A stretch of 37,205 nucleotides of DNA from Bacillota bacterium (GTDB lineage Bacteria > Bacillota_A > Clostridia > Tissierellales > Peptoniphilaceae). The notes beneath the pieces were generated by a model that worked only from the letters and a program-made list of their open reading frames with translations, was not told the origin of the DNA and did not search any database. Position numbers and translations under genes: made by a program. This document shows positions 1 to 7,658 of this stretch, in pieces (the first letter of the stretch is position 1; every line of letters begins with the position of its first letter). The stretch covers positions 1 to 37,205 of the forward strand of contig JAEZZN010000064.1 of assembly GCA_023418535.1 (NCBI GenBank). The letters run 5' to 3'.

Positions 1-1
1 T

Positions 2-1189
2 TACTCAATAAATATTAATTATAATTTTACAAAAGATTCTAAGATAATTATTAATTATTCTGATGGTACAAATTTAAATCCAGGAAGTTTTTCTAATGAT
101 GATTATCCAGAAAAAATGCATCCAGGAAATGGTGGAGCAGACCATGTACACGAAGACGAAAACCCATATCCAGCGATATTTGTAAGCACTCCATCATTGT
201 TATCAGTATTGGATGATTTCAACACAGATAATAATAAAATTAAATTGAATGGTTTTGTTGGATATATGAATTCGCTAGATACTGTGAAATCTATGCATAT
301 ATATTTGGTTGACAATTATGGTAATAAGATATCTGAAGGGGTGACTTTAGGTTATGGCGATTTTACAATTGATCCAGATCTTCATTACGGCTCAACCTAT
401 GCAGGAAGGGCAGACTTATTTACTGCTGAATTAGATTTAGTGGATAGATTTAATATAAATATTAAATTTGATATTGTCACTGATAATGGAATGGAAGCTA
501 GTATAGTAAGGCGTGTACTATATGATAGAGTTCTTCCAACTGTAGAATATATGGTTGAACCAAGATCGTTAGAATCTGATAAGGCTAAAGTAAGATTAAA
601 ATCTAAAGATGACTCTATAGAATTGAGTTTGTTTAAGGGAGATTCATTAATTGAAAAAGTAAATAAGACAGCAATTTCTTTCGAAACGGATACAGGTGTA
701 GAAGTAACAAAAGAAGTAGAACTTGATTTGGAATATGGTCAAAATAAAATAGTATTTAGTGCTAGGGATTTATCAGGTAAAGTTACGACAAAAACTATAT
801 ATATCTATAGGGCATATGATGGAGAGGTAGAAATAGAAGATTCAGAAGAAAATAAAACTGCTGAAACTCCAGAAATGACAGATAATGATGAAGCTCCAGA
901 AGTAATAGAAACTGATCAAGATTCAGAAAGTATAGAAAAAGATGAACACTCAGAAAAAGGTAAAAGCATAGAATCTGATGAAAATCCTAAAAATTCTAAT
1001 GAAACCACTAGAAAAGAATTGAAAAATGAGGAAACAAATAAAGAATTTATCAAAGAAATAGATAATCTTGATTTTAATAAAGAAATATCTAGAACTCTAA
1101 AAGAAGAGATAAGTCTAAATAAAAAAGATTCAAATTTCAATGAAAAATTAAGTTTAAATAATAGATTTCTAAAAAAATATATGATTTAG
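2..1189 (+). CDS. C-terminal part of a large secreted/surface protein (partial, 5' end outside window)
   Basis: The frame is open from base 2, so this is the 3' end of a longer gene; the ATG at 116 is internal. The visible ~395 residues hold two beta-rich Ig/Fn3-like stretches. The second starts near 'DRVLPTVEYMVEP' and ends 'YGQNKIVFSARDLSGKVTTKTIYIYR', a pattern of 'D-x-x-x-P-x-V' to 'G-x-N-x-I-x-x-x-A-x-D-x-x-G' common in the C-terminal repeats of cell-envelope S8 subtilisin-like proteases and other adhesin-type proteins. The last ~120 residues are a low-complexity tail rich in Glu, Asp, Lys, Ser and Asn. There is no LPxTG motif, hydrophobic anchor or SLH domain before the stop, so attachment to the cell is unexplained. 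The surface location is inferred from the domains. The protease assignment is a guess because no catalytic part is in view. Confidence 0.5.
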   Translation, partial: YSININYNFTKDSKIIINYSDGTNLNPGSFSNDDYPEKMHPGNGGADHVHEDENPYPAIFVSTPSLLSVLDDFNTDNNKIKLNGFVGYMNSLDTVKSMHIYLVDNYGNKISEGVTLGYGDFTIDPDLHYGSTYAGRADLFTAELDLVDRFNINIKFDIVTDNGMEASIVRRVLYDRVLPTVEYMVEPRSLESDKAKVRLKSKDDSIELSLFKGDSLIEKVNKTAISFETDTGVEVTKEVELDLEYGQNKIVFSARDLSGKVTTKTIYIYRAYDGEVEIEDSEENKTAETPEMTDNDEAPEVIETDQDSESIEKDEHSEKGKSIESDENPKNSNETTRKELKNEETNKEFIKEIDNLDFNKEISRTLKEEISLNKKDSNFNEKLSLNNRFLKKYMI

Positions 1190-1192
1190 TGA

Positions 1193-1198
1193 TATAAT
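1193..1198 (+). promoter_or_regulatory. -10 box of probable trhO promoter
   Basis: A perfect TATAAT starts 4 bp after the upstream stop codon and 31 bp before the trhO start. The -35 region is only a weak match. There is no terminator hairpin after the upstream gene, so read-through is also possible. Confidence 0.4.
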
Positions 1199-1228
1199 AA
1201 TTCAAGACAATTTCGATAGGGGGAAAAA

Positions 1229-2209
1229 ATGTCAAATACTTATAGAGTTTTGTTATATTACAAATATCAAAATATTGAAAATCCCGAACAGTTTAAGCAA
1301 GATCATTTAAACTTTTGTAATGAAATGGGATTAAAGGGAAGAATCATAGTAGGACATGAAGGAATAAATGGAACAGTTTCAGGAACTGTTGAACAAACTG
1401 AAAAATACAAAGAGTTTTTACATTCAATTGAAGGTTTTGAAGATGTTTGGTTCAAAGAAGATGAAACTAATGACTTTCATCATCCAAGAATGTCTGTAAA
1501 AGTAAGAGATGAAATAGTTTCACTAAAATTAGAAAATGATTTTTCACCAAATGAAATCACAGGTAAATATCTAAATCCTAAAGAATTTAAGGAAGCGATT
1601 TTAGATGAAGATACAGTGATTTTAGATACTAGAAATGTATATGAATATGACTTAGGTCATTTCAAAGGTGCGATTAGACCAGATATCGATAATTTCAGAG
1701 ATTTACCTGAGTGGATAAAAGAAAATGAAGAAAAATTCAAAGATAAGAAAATTGCTATGTATTGTACAGGTGGTGTACGTTGTGAAAAATTCTCAGGTTG
1801 GATGCTTAGAGAAGGCATTTCAGATGATGTTTCACAATTACATGGTGGAATTGACACTTATGGCAAAGATCCTGAAGTTAAAGGTGAATTATGGGAAGGA
1901 AGCATGTATGTATTTGATGACAGAATTTCTGTACCTATAAATCACGTAAATCCAACAGTTGTAGGTAAGGACTATTTTGATGGCACTCCATGTGAAAGAT
2001 ATAAAAATTGTGCTAATCCAGAATGCAACAAACAAATTCTTGTAAGTGAAGAAAATGAAGATAAATATCTAAGAGGATGCTGTGAAGAATGTAGAAAGCA
2101 CGAAAAAAATAGATATGTTAAAGAACATGGACTTACTAGAGATGAATGGGAAGAAAGACTAAATGCTATTGGTGAAAGTTTAGAAGAAGCTTCATTAAAT
2201 ACAAAATAA
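1229..2209 (+). CDS. trhO: tRNA uridine(34) hydroxylase TrhO (rhodanese family)
   Basis: Catalyses O2-dependent 5-hydroxylation of the wobble uridine in tRNA, the first step toward 5-methoxy/oxyacetyl uridine (family knowledge: E. coli YceA, B. subtilis YbfQ). The 326 residues show the usual order: an N-terminal acylphosphatase-like domain (about 1-95, with '[11 protein letters not shown]'), a rhodanese domain (about 120-220) with active-site loop '[15 protein letters not shown]' (Cys179, Cys185), and a C-terminal cysteine-rich segment (about 250-295, CxxxxxCxxxxC and CCxxC patterns) that probably binds zinc. Length and motifs match the family. The start follows GGGGG with about 5 nt spacing. 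A strong hairpin follows the stop, so this looks like a single-gene unit. An O2-dependent enzyme is notable if the host is an anaerobe. Confidence 0.93.
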   Translation: MSNTYRVLLYYKYQNIENPEQFKQDHLNFCNEMGLKGRIIVGHEGINGTVSGTVEQTEKYKEFLHSIEGFEDVWFKEDETNDFHHPRMSVKVRDEIVSLKLENDFSPNEITGKYLNPKEFKEAILDEDTVILDTRNVYEYDLGHFKGAIRPDIDNFRDLPEWIKENEEKFKDKKIAMYCTGGVRCEKFSGWMLREGISDDVSQLHGGIDTYGKDPEVKGELWEGSMYVFDDRISVPINHVNPTVVGKDYFDGTPCERYKNCANPECNKQILVSEENEDKYLRGCCEECRKHEKNRYVKEHGLTRDEWEERLNAIGESLEEASLNTK

Positions 2210-2216
2210 AAGAAAG

Positions 2217-2250
2217 TAAAATGGTAGATTTATTCTACCATTTTATTTAG
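2217..2250 (+). terminator. Intrinsic terminator after trhO
   Basis: A perfect 12-bp inverted repeat (2217-2228 pairing with 2234-2245) with a 5-nt loop lies 7 bp after the trhO stop and ends in a T-rich arm. The A/T-rich base of the stem could let it act on both strands. Confidence 0.8.
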
Positions 2251-2257
2251 GTAAAAT

Positions 2258-3400
2258 ATGAAAGAAAAATTAGGATTATATATACACATACCTTTTTGTC
2301 AGAAAAAGTGTCACTATTGTGATTTTCTAACATTTATAGGTCATGATGAAATGATAGAAAAATATGTAAAATATTTGAATAAAGAAATAGAAATGTATAG
2401 AGATAATGATTATATTCTAGATACCATTTATATAGGTGGTGGCACGCCTTCATATCTAGAAGATGAGTTGATGACTAGCATTTTAAACAAGATAAAAGAA
2501 ATATTTATCATTGATGATAAATGTGAAATTACAATAGAAATGAATCCCGAATCGGTTACAGAAAAGAAGATACAATCTTATCTAAAATCTGGAATCAATA
2601 GATTTTCAATGGGTGTCCAAAGTTTTGATGATGAAGTATTGAAAATTATGGGAAGACTACACAATAGAAAAACCGTAATTGAAAAATTAGATATTATGAA
2701 AAAAATGGGATGCCAAAATATTTCTATTGATATGATGATGGCAAATCCGAAACAAGATATTGAAATATTAAAAAAAGATATAGAAATAGCTTCAAGTCTA
2801 GATGTAAATCATATTTCGTATTATTCATTAATACTAAAAGAGCATACGCATTTTGAAATGTGGTTCAATGAAGGAAAGATTAATCTTTATGATCCAAAAG
2901 AAGAAAGAGATATGTATCATTTAGTTACGAATACATTGAAAGAAAAAGGTTTTAATCAATATGAAATTTCATCATTTTCAAAACCGGGATTTGAATCGGT
3001 TCACAATCAAAAATATTGGAATCTAAAAAATTATCTTGGAGTAGGAATGGGAGCTTCTGCAAATATAAATCTTGTACGAACAACAAATACTAGAAGTTTT
3101 GATGAATATTTTGAATCAATAGATAATGGAAAATTTCCAATTGTTGAAAGAGAAGAATTAGATGCAGAAATGAGAGAAAAAGAATATCTAATGCTAAATC
3201 TTAGAATGCTTAAAGGTTTTGAAATTTCAGATATTAATTCTAAATTCAATATTGATTTTATGGATAAATACAAAGATATAGTTGAAAAATACAGTAAAAA
3301 TGGAGTTTTAGAAATAACTGAAAATTCAGTGAAATTCACTGAATATGGAATTGATAATGGAAATATATTATTTCGAGATTTATATGGATTAGACGATTAA
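2258..3400 (+). CDS. hemW: HemW-type radical SAM protein (coproporphyrinogen III oxidase-like)
   Basis: A radical S-adenosylmethionine protein of the HemW/HemN-like family. Family members bind heme and pass it to apoproteins rather than oxidise coproporphyrinogen. The 380 residues begin almost directly with 'YIHIPFCQKKCHYCDF', the CX3CX2C 4Fe-4S motif (Cys14, Cys18, Cys21), followed by 'YIGGGTPS', 'EMNPES', 'RFSMGVQSFDDEVLKIMGR' and 'ISYYSLI'. The N-terminus lacks the extra residues of true HemN. Where most HemW proteins have a 'YGLPxQ' motif, this one reads 'MMMANPKQD', an uncommon variant. The C-terminal HemN_C-like winged region (about 300-375) is present. The start is preceded by 'TTAGGTAAAAT', a modest ribosome site only 8 bp after the trhO terminator. 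No heme biosynthesis genes are nearby. Confidence 0.87.
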   Translation: MKEKLGLYIHIPFCQKKCHYCDFLTFIGHDEMIEKYVKYLNKEIEMYRDNDYILDTIYIGGGTPSYLEDELMTSILNKIKEIFIIDDKCEITIEMNPESVTEKKIQSYLKSGINRFSMGVQSFDDEVLKIMGRLHNRKTVIEKLDIMKKMGCQNISIDMMMANPKQDIEILKKDIEIASSLDVNHISYYSLILKEHTHFEMWFNEGKINLYDPKEERDMYHLVTNTLKEKGFNQYEISSFSKPGFESVHNQKYWNLKNYLGVGMGASANINLVRTTNTRSFDEYFESIDNGKFPIVEREELDAEMREKEYLMLNLRMLKGFEISDINSKFNIDFMDKYKDIVEKYSKNGVLEITENSVKFTEYGIDNGNILFRDLYGLDD

Positions 3401-3500
3401 TCAAATATTTATTATCAATATAAATTGATTCGCTTTATTGAGCGATTCACATTGTGCAATCGTTTTCTTTATCTTATTATATATACATATATAGGGGGTA

Positions 3501-3884
3501 ATGCCCTGGTATATATCAATGAGAAAAAATATAAAATCAATAAAGAAAATTTTATCTAATTATAATAAAAATATTGAAATAATTAAAAAGCATAATTCAG
3601 ATGAAATAATTATGCGAGAAGAAAGCGAAGCATATATTAAAATTGAAGAAAGTGAGTTTAGAAGAGCAAGTAGAGAGGTAGAACTTAGAAACTTGCTTTT
3701 TTTGCAATTAGAAGAAGAAGAGAAACTCTTATTAAATTTAAAATATCTTAAAAATATGAATGTTCATAAGATGTCTGAGGAGCTATTTATATCGAATAGA
3801 CAGTTTTTTAGAAAACAAAAGGCTATTATGGATAAGTTGGATAGATATGTAGATGAGTTTAAGGAAATATTTGAAATAAAATAA
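3501..3884 (+). CDS. Small helical protein with sigma-region-4-like helix-turn-helix, function unknown
   Basis: A 127-residue (or 121 if started at the in-frame ATG at 3519), charged, all-helical protein. The C-terminal half, 'EEEKLLLNLKYLKNMNVHKMSEELFISNRQFFRKQKAIMDKL', has the spacing of sigma-70 region 4 or a phage ArpU-type activator: first helix, then 'MSEEL-FISNRQFFRKQKAIMDKL' as helix-turn-helix. There is no region 2, so it is not a complete ECF sigma factor. The start is uncertain: GGGGG at 3494-3498 is only 2 nt from ATG 3501 and 20 nt from ATG 3519. It stands alone between hemW and a convergent gene. It could be a phage-derived regulator or a dedicated activator. DNA binding is inferred from the helix pattern only. 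Confidence 0.6.
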   Translation: MPWYISMRKNIKSIKKILSNYNKNIEIIKKHNSDEIIMREESEAYIKIEESEFRRASREVELRNLLFLQLEEEEKLLLNLKYLKNMNVHKMSEELFISNRQFFRKQKAIMDKLDRYVDEFKEIFEIK

Positions 3885-3956
3885 TAAAAGGAGGATCCAG
3901 GAAAACTTGTTAATAAAATGTAATTTTATTGGCGTTTTTTATGCAGCCCCCTTTTA
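3885..3956. promoter_or_regulatory. Structured convergent intergenic region with orphan Shine-Dalgarno and terminator-like hairpin
   Basis: The first gap base starts TAAAAGGAGG (3885-3894), which contains a perfect AAGGAGG with no ATG/GTG start at usable distance. It can pair with CCCCCTTTTA at 3947-3956 (9 of 10). Inside lies an 8-bp perfect hairpin (3912-3919 with 3923-3930), then GGCG and six T's, which could terminate the + strand gene. Convergent transcription from both sides suits a shared terminator, but the SD-like arm is unusual. Confidence 0.4.
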
Positions 3957-3961
3957 TATAA

Positions 3962-4576
3962 TTAAATTATAGAATATGTAAATTTTACACCTTGATTATT
4001 GAAAGAGTAATCTAGAATTGTGAATTGCTTTAATTCACTTAAATTACCTACAGTATATGGAATATATTCTGTTTCATATAGACCGTCTATCCAAGTTTTA
4101 TTATTTTCTTTATTTGAATATATATCTAGGCCATATTGAATATAAGTATTTATGTTATCTTCCAGATATTTTACAATTTCTTTTGCTTCATTTTCAAAAT
4201 AGATTGCATTGATTTCAAATGAAGAATGGTCTTTATTTGTTTTGAAATTTATTGGTTCAAGCACAAAATATTTATTTAAAACTGATTTAATAAGCAGTCT
4301 TGAAGTGATTGATTTCAAAATTGAAAGTCTTATATCGAATTTTATATATAATGAAACCAAATCAGTTTGTGGTTTTTTATTTATTACATAAGCTTTTCCT
4401 AAGCTTGAATTATAAATCTCTTCAGGAATTTCGTTATTTATAAATATAGTTTCTGGTTCTATATTATATTTTTCATAATCCAAAAGTATATCGTCTTTAA
4501 GAACTATATGGGTTTTATTATTTACATATTTTCGTTTAATAATATTTGAATTTATATCACTAATATATGGATTCAT
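3962..4576 (-). CDS. Degenerate AlaX-like (alanyl-tRNA editing/SAD domain) protein, zinc ligands lost
   Basis: 204 residues. The order of elements resembles the AlaX/AlaRS editing domain. 'ILKSITSRLLIKSVLNKYF' sits where AlaX has HTAxHLL. A following 'HSSFEINAIYFENEAKEIVKYLEDNINTYI' resembles the SAD connector. The end, 'YTVGNLSELKQFTILDYSFNNQGVKFTYSII', parallels the family's 'CGGTHVxNTxEIGxIKIL...KG' ending. Both zinc-ligand motifs are missing: HxxxH is replaced by I..L and the CxxxH histidine is absent, so deacylase activity is unlikely. The gene is intact, with start ATG at 4576 preceded by GGAGG. It is the only minus-strand gene and is divergent from comEC with under 20 bp between starts. 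The homology call rests on motif alignment by eye. Function is unknown; a tRNA-binding or regulatory role is only inference. Confidence 0.5.
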   Translation of the reverse strand: MNPYISDINSNIIKRKYVNNKTHIVLKDDILLDYEKYNIEPETIFINNEIPEEIYNSSLGKAYVINKKPQTDLVSLYIKFDIRLSILKSITSRLLIKSVLNKYFVLEPINFKTNKDHSSFEINAIYFENEAKEIVKYLEDNINTYIQYGLDIYSNKENNKTWIDGLYETEYIPYTVGNLSELKQFTILDYSFNNQGVKFTYSII

Positions 4577-4580
4577 TTTG

Positions 4581-4589
4581 CCTCCGAGG
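4581..4589. promoter_or_regulatory. Shared Shine-Dalgarno region of divergent genes
   Basis: CCTCCGAGG is a near-palindrome. On the minus strand it reads CCTCGGAGG, 4 nt before the ATG at 4576. On the plus strand it supplies GAGG, 5 nt before the comEC ATG at 4595. It therefore decides both starts, and leaves no room for promoters between the genes. Confidence 0.7.
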
Positions 4590-4594
4590 TGTGT

Positions 4595-6757
4595 ATGAAA
4601 AGACCGATAATTTATTTAATTATATCTTTATTATCTGGAATTTTATCTTATGAATTTTTAATAATCGATATTTATTTCATACTAATATTTGTAACTATAT
4701 TAATACTATTTTATATTAAAGATAGAAATATTGCCATTGTATCTTTACTATTTTTTCTAATTGGATATATATTTACAAGTCTTTCATATCCAAATATTGA
4801 ATTGGGCAAAAAGGTTGAATTAGATGCAATAATAATAGATAAAAAAACTTATGATTATGTAAATACATATACTTTAGAAATTAATAATATAGATAACAAA
4901 AAGCATAATATGAAGACTATTCTATCCGATAAAGGAAATTATGAAATTATGGATAGAATAAACATTTATGGAAATTTCAAAAATTTCGATTCATTGGATA
5001 ATTTCAATACTTTTAATTATAAAAAATATCTAAAAACTAAAAAAATATTTTATGAATTTAAGGCTGATAAAGTAGAGTTTATATCTCATGAAAGCTCTAT
5101 AAAATTTAAAATAAGAGAATATATTGATTCATTTTTCTCTAATAATTTGGGAATTACTGCTTCGAAATTTATGAAATCTATGATTATTGGAATAGATGAA
5201 GAGGATGAATTATTTGAAGATTTTAGAGATCTTGGCCTTTCACATATATTGGCTATATCTGGGCTTCATGTGAATATACTGGTGATGTTCTTAGATTTTA
5301 TTGGCAAAAATATCGGTGCAAACAAAAAATACTATGGAATATTTATAATGATATTTTTAGCTTTTTATGGATATATAATATCTTTTCCCGTGTCAATAGT
5401 TAGGGTGATTTCAATGTATATATTTAATTATTTGAATATATATTTTTACAAACCTAAGGACAATATAAATACAATACTTTTTGGTATTCTAATAGTGCTT
5501 TTAACCAATCCTTTTTTTATTTATTCTGTTGGATTTTATTTATCATTTGGTGCAATTTTTTCTATTTATTATATTAATGAAAAAATGGAAAATATATTTC
5601 CAAATATTCCAAAATGGTTATTGACTTTATTTTCTGTGCAATTTGGTACACTTCCATTTGTTCTTTACTATTTTAATACTTATAATTTATTATCCTTGCT
5701 CGCAAATCTAATTATTATTCCCATTATGTCCTATGTTTTAATATCAGGATTTGTTTATTTAGCAATTCCTTTTTTACCTATTGGATATATAATTGACGGA
5801 GTATTTGAATTAATTAAATATATAGTAGATGGGATAAGTTCAATATCAAATATATTTGAAATGAAGTTTTATTCATTTACATTTATGTCAATTTTTCTGT
5901 ATTTTGTATTTTTAATTTGTGTATTTAACTATAGATATTTGTTACAGAATGTTAAAAAATATAGGATTATTTTATCTTTCTTTGCTTTAATTTTAGTAAA
6001 ATCTTTGTTTTTACAATTAATAACAATTAATTTTATAGATGTTGGTCAGGGAGATTCATTTATGATTAGAGCAGATGAAACTATACTTTATGATACAGGT
6101 GGAAATCCATTAAATACAGAATCAAGCGGTGAAAAATATGTAGATTATTTGCGTAAAAATAGAATCAAAAAAATCGACAAAATATTTTTATCTCATGATG
6201 ATTTAGATCATATTGGTAATTTAGATAAAATTTTAGAAAATATTAAAGTTAATGAGATATACGGAAATTCAAAAAAGTACAAAACTAAGGATGTCCAGAT
6301 CGGAGAAATATTTAATGGTCGGAATTATTCTATTCAAGTAATATTGGATGGAAAGGATGGATTGAGTTCTAATGATTCATCTGTAGTTTTACTATTGAAA
6401 GTTTTTCATTCTAATTTTTTATTGACTGGAGATATAGAAGAAAGTGAAGATAAAATAATTATAAAAGAAGATATAGACTTTTTAAAAGTTGCACATCATG
6501 CATCAAAATATTCTACTAGAGAATTATTTTTATCTAATAATAAAATTAAAAATGCTGTAATTTCTGTAGGTAAAAATAGATACGGACATCCAAGTCAAGA
6601 GGTTTTATTTAGATTAAATTCTAAGGATATAAATGTCTTAAGGACCGATATACATGGGAATATTGAAATAAAAATTGCTCCATATGGATATCATATAAAA
6701 AGTTATTTGGGAAAGAGAAGCATAGGAGATTTATTGAGGGAATTATTATTTTATTAG
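4595..6757 (+). CDS. comEC: ComEC/Rec2 DNA-uptake channel protein
   Basis: Polytopic membrane protein that carries single-stranded DNA across the membrane during natural transformation. About 720 residues. Two hydrophobic segments open the protein (about 1-55), followed by an OB-like extracellular part (about 65-165), the Competence-domain membrane region (about 190-455, with 'LSHILAISGLHVNILVM' and 'GAIFSIYYINEKM'), and a C-terminal metallo-beta-lactamase-like domain (about 478-700) with 'IDVGQGDSFMI', 'LYDTGG', 'LSHDDLDHIGNL', 'LLTGDIE' and 'VAHHASKYSTRE'. The HxxxDH core is intact, implying a possible nuclease. A GTG at 4589 is an alternative start, but GAGG at 4586-4589 is spaced for ATG 4595. 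comEA is not next to it. Whether the host is competent cannot be told from one gene. Confidence 0.93.
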   Translation: MKRPIIYLIISLLSGILSYEFLIIDIYFILIFVTILILFYIKDRNIAIVSLLFFLIGYIFTSLSYPNIELGKKVELDAIIIDKKTYDYVNTYTLEINNIDNKKHNMKTILSDKGNYEIMDRINIYGNFKNFDSLDNFNTFNYKKYLKTKKIFYEFKADKVEFISHESSIKFKIREYIDSFFSNNLGITASKFMKSMIIGIDEEDELFEDFRDLGLSHILAISGLHVNILVMFLDFIGKNIGANKKYYGIFIMIFLAFYGYIISFPVSIVRVISMYIFNYLNIYFYKPKDNINTILFGILIVLLTNPFFIYSVGFYLSFGAIFSIYYINEKMENIFPNIPKWLLTLFSVQFGTLPFVLYYFNTYNLLSLLANLIIIPIMSYVLISGFVYLAIPFLPIGYIIDGVFELIKYIVDGISSISNIFEMKFYSFTFMSIFLYFVFLICVFNYRYLLQNVKKYRIILSFFALILVKSLFLQLITINFIDVGQGDSFMIRADETILYDTGGNPLNTESSGEKYVDYLRKNRIKKIDKIFLSHDDLDHIGNLDKILENIKVNEIYGNSKKYKTKDVQIGEIFNGRNYSIQVILDGKDGLSSNDSSVVLLLKVFHSNFLLTGDIEESEDKIIIKEDIDFLKVAHHASKYSTRELFLSNNKIKNAVISVGKNRYGHPSQEVLFRLNSKDINVLRTDIHGNIEIKIAPYGYHIKSYLGKRSIGDLLRELLFY

Positions 6758-6778
6758 AATAAATACTTAATTCTATAG

Positions 6779-6784
6779 TATAAT
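6779..6784 (+). promoter_or_regulatory. -10 box of YczE-family gene
   Basis: TATAAT 28 bp before the chosen ATG at 6812. The -35 element is unclear (TTAGAA at 6754-6759 would need a 19-bp spacer). Confidence 0.35.
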
Positions 6785-6811
6785 ATTAATTACAGTTTAG
6801 TGAGGCAATTA

Positions 6812-7465
6812 ATGGAAAAACAAAATATAGATTTAAATAACAATCAAAATATAAAAAATATTGTAATTTCAATTTTAGCTCTTATAGTTTTAGCGTTTGG
6901 AGTAGCGCTTATGGTAAAACCAGAGGTAGGTCTTGGCCCATGGGATGCTTTAACAGCAACGATTTCTGAATGGACAGGATTGAAATTTGGTACGGCTTCT
7001 ATAGTTTCAAATATAGTTATGATTTTTCTACAATTAATTATTTTAAGAAAAAGATTTAAACTATCTTATTGGATACAAGTTCCAATAGTATTTAGCTTTG
7101 GTTATGTGATAAATTTCTTTTTATATCAAGTGCTTCAATTTAATTTGACAGATTATTGGGTGAGAATGATATTATTTGCTTTTGGAAATATGGTAGCAGC
7201 TTTTGCGATTTCGTTTTTAGTAATTATAGATATTATAGCAATGCCACCAGAAATATTTTCATCTGCAGTATCAAAAGTTACTGGATTTGAATTTTCAAAT
7301 ATTAGACTAGCATTAGATATAGTGTCAGTAATTATATGTTTATTGTCATGTTTGCTATTGTCAACTACATTACAAATAAGAGAAGGAACAATAGTAAGTA
7401 TAATTGTATTTAATATGTCAATAAAGATATTTGTTAAATTATTTGAACCATTAATAAAAAAATAA
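6812..7465 (+). CDS. YczE/YitT-like integral membrane protein (paralogue 1)
   Basis: 217 residues with five to six hydrophobic helices and the family signature near the N-terminus: 'FGVALMVKPEVGLGPWDAL', then 'FGTASIVSNIVMIFLQLIILRKRF' and 'IAMPPEIFSSAVSK'. This is the YczE family of uncharacterised membrane proteins; no substrate is established. A GTG at 6800 would add four residues, but GAGG at 6802-6805 is well spaced for ATG 6812, so I chose the latter. It shares clear similarity along its whole length with the protein at 22766-23398. It sits alone between comEC and the two-component module, with hairpins downstream. Role unknown; transport or envelope function is inference. Confidence 0.8.
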   Translation: MEKQNIDLNNNQNIKNIVISILALIVLAFGVALMVKPEVGLGPWDALTATISEWTGLKFGTASIVSNIVMIFLQLIILRKRFKLSYWIQVPIVFSFGYVINFFLYQVLQFNLTDYWVRMILFAFGNMVAAFAISFLVIIDIIAMPPEIFSSAVSKVTGFEFSNIRLALDIVSVIICLLSCLLLSTTLQIREGTIVSIIVFNMSIKIFVKLFEPLIKK

Positions 7466-7482
7466 ATAAGTGAAATATAATT

Positions 7483-7505
7483 ATAAGTAATATGAAATTA
7501 CTTAT
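7483..7505 (+). terminator. Hairpin after YczE paralogue 1
   Basis: A 9-bp perfect inverted repeat (7483-7491 with 7497-7505) with a 5-nt loop. The arms are A/T-only apart from one G-C pair and no clean T-tract follows, so termination would be weak. Confidence 0.35.
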
Positions 7506-7548
7506 TTAGGGATATTTTCCATTTATAAAATTCGTATATTAATATATT

Positions 7549-7591
7549 AAAACCAAAAATGAACATTTGAATGTTTATTTTTGGTTTTTTG
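7549..7591 (+). terminator. Intrinsic terminator upstream of the response-regulator gene
   Basis: An 18-bp stem (7549-7566 with 7571-7588, one G-T wobble), 4-nt loop, followed by T's. It insulates the two-component operon from the upstream gene. Confidence 0.8.
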
Positions 7592-7658
7592 TTTAAGCAT
7601 TGTACATAAAAAATATGATATATTATTATTAAAGATTTATATAAGTTACGGAGGGGTT

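Noticed and set aside
103..315. Minus-strand frame opposite the first gene, and similar antisense frames throughout
   Set aside because: All are shorter than and fully inside well-supported genes, lack ribosome sites, and show no recognisable families.
3428..3447. Possible terminator hairpin after hemW around TCGCT-TTATTG-AGCGA
   Set aside because: Only a 5-bp stem and no following T-tract; not strong enough to call.
3907..3972. TTG-started mini-gene of 21 codons after the orphan SD
   Set aside because: Spacing of 12 nt is long, TTG start is weak, and it overlaps the hairpin and the 3' end of the convergent gene.
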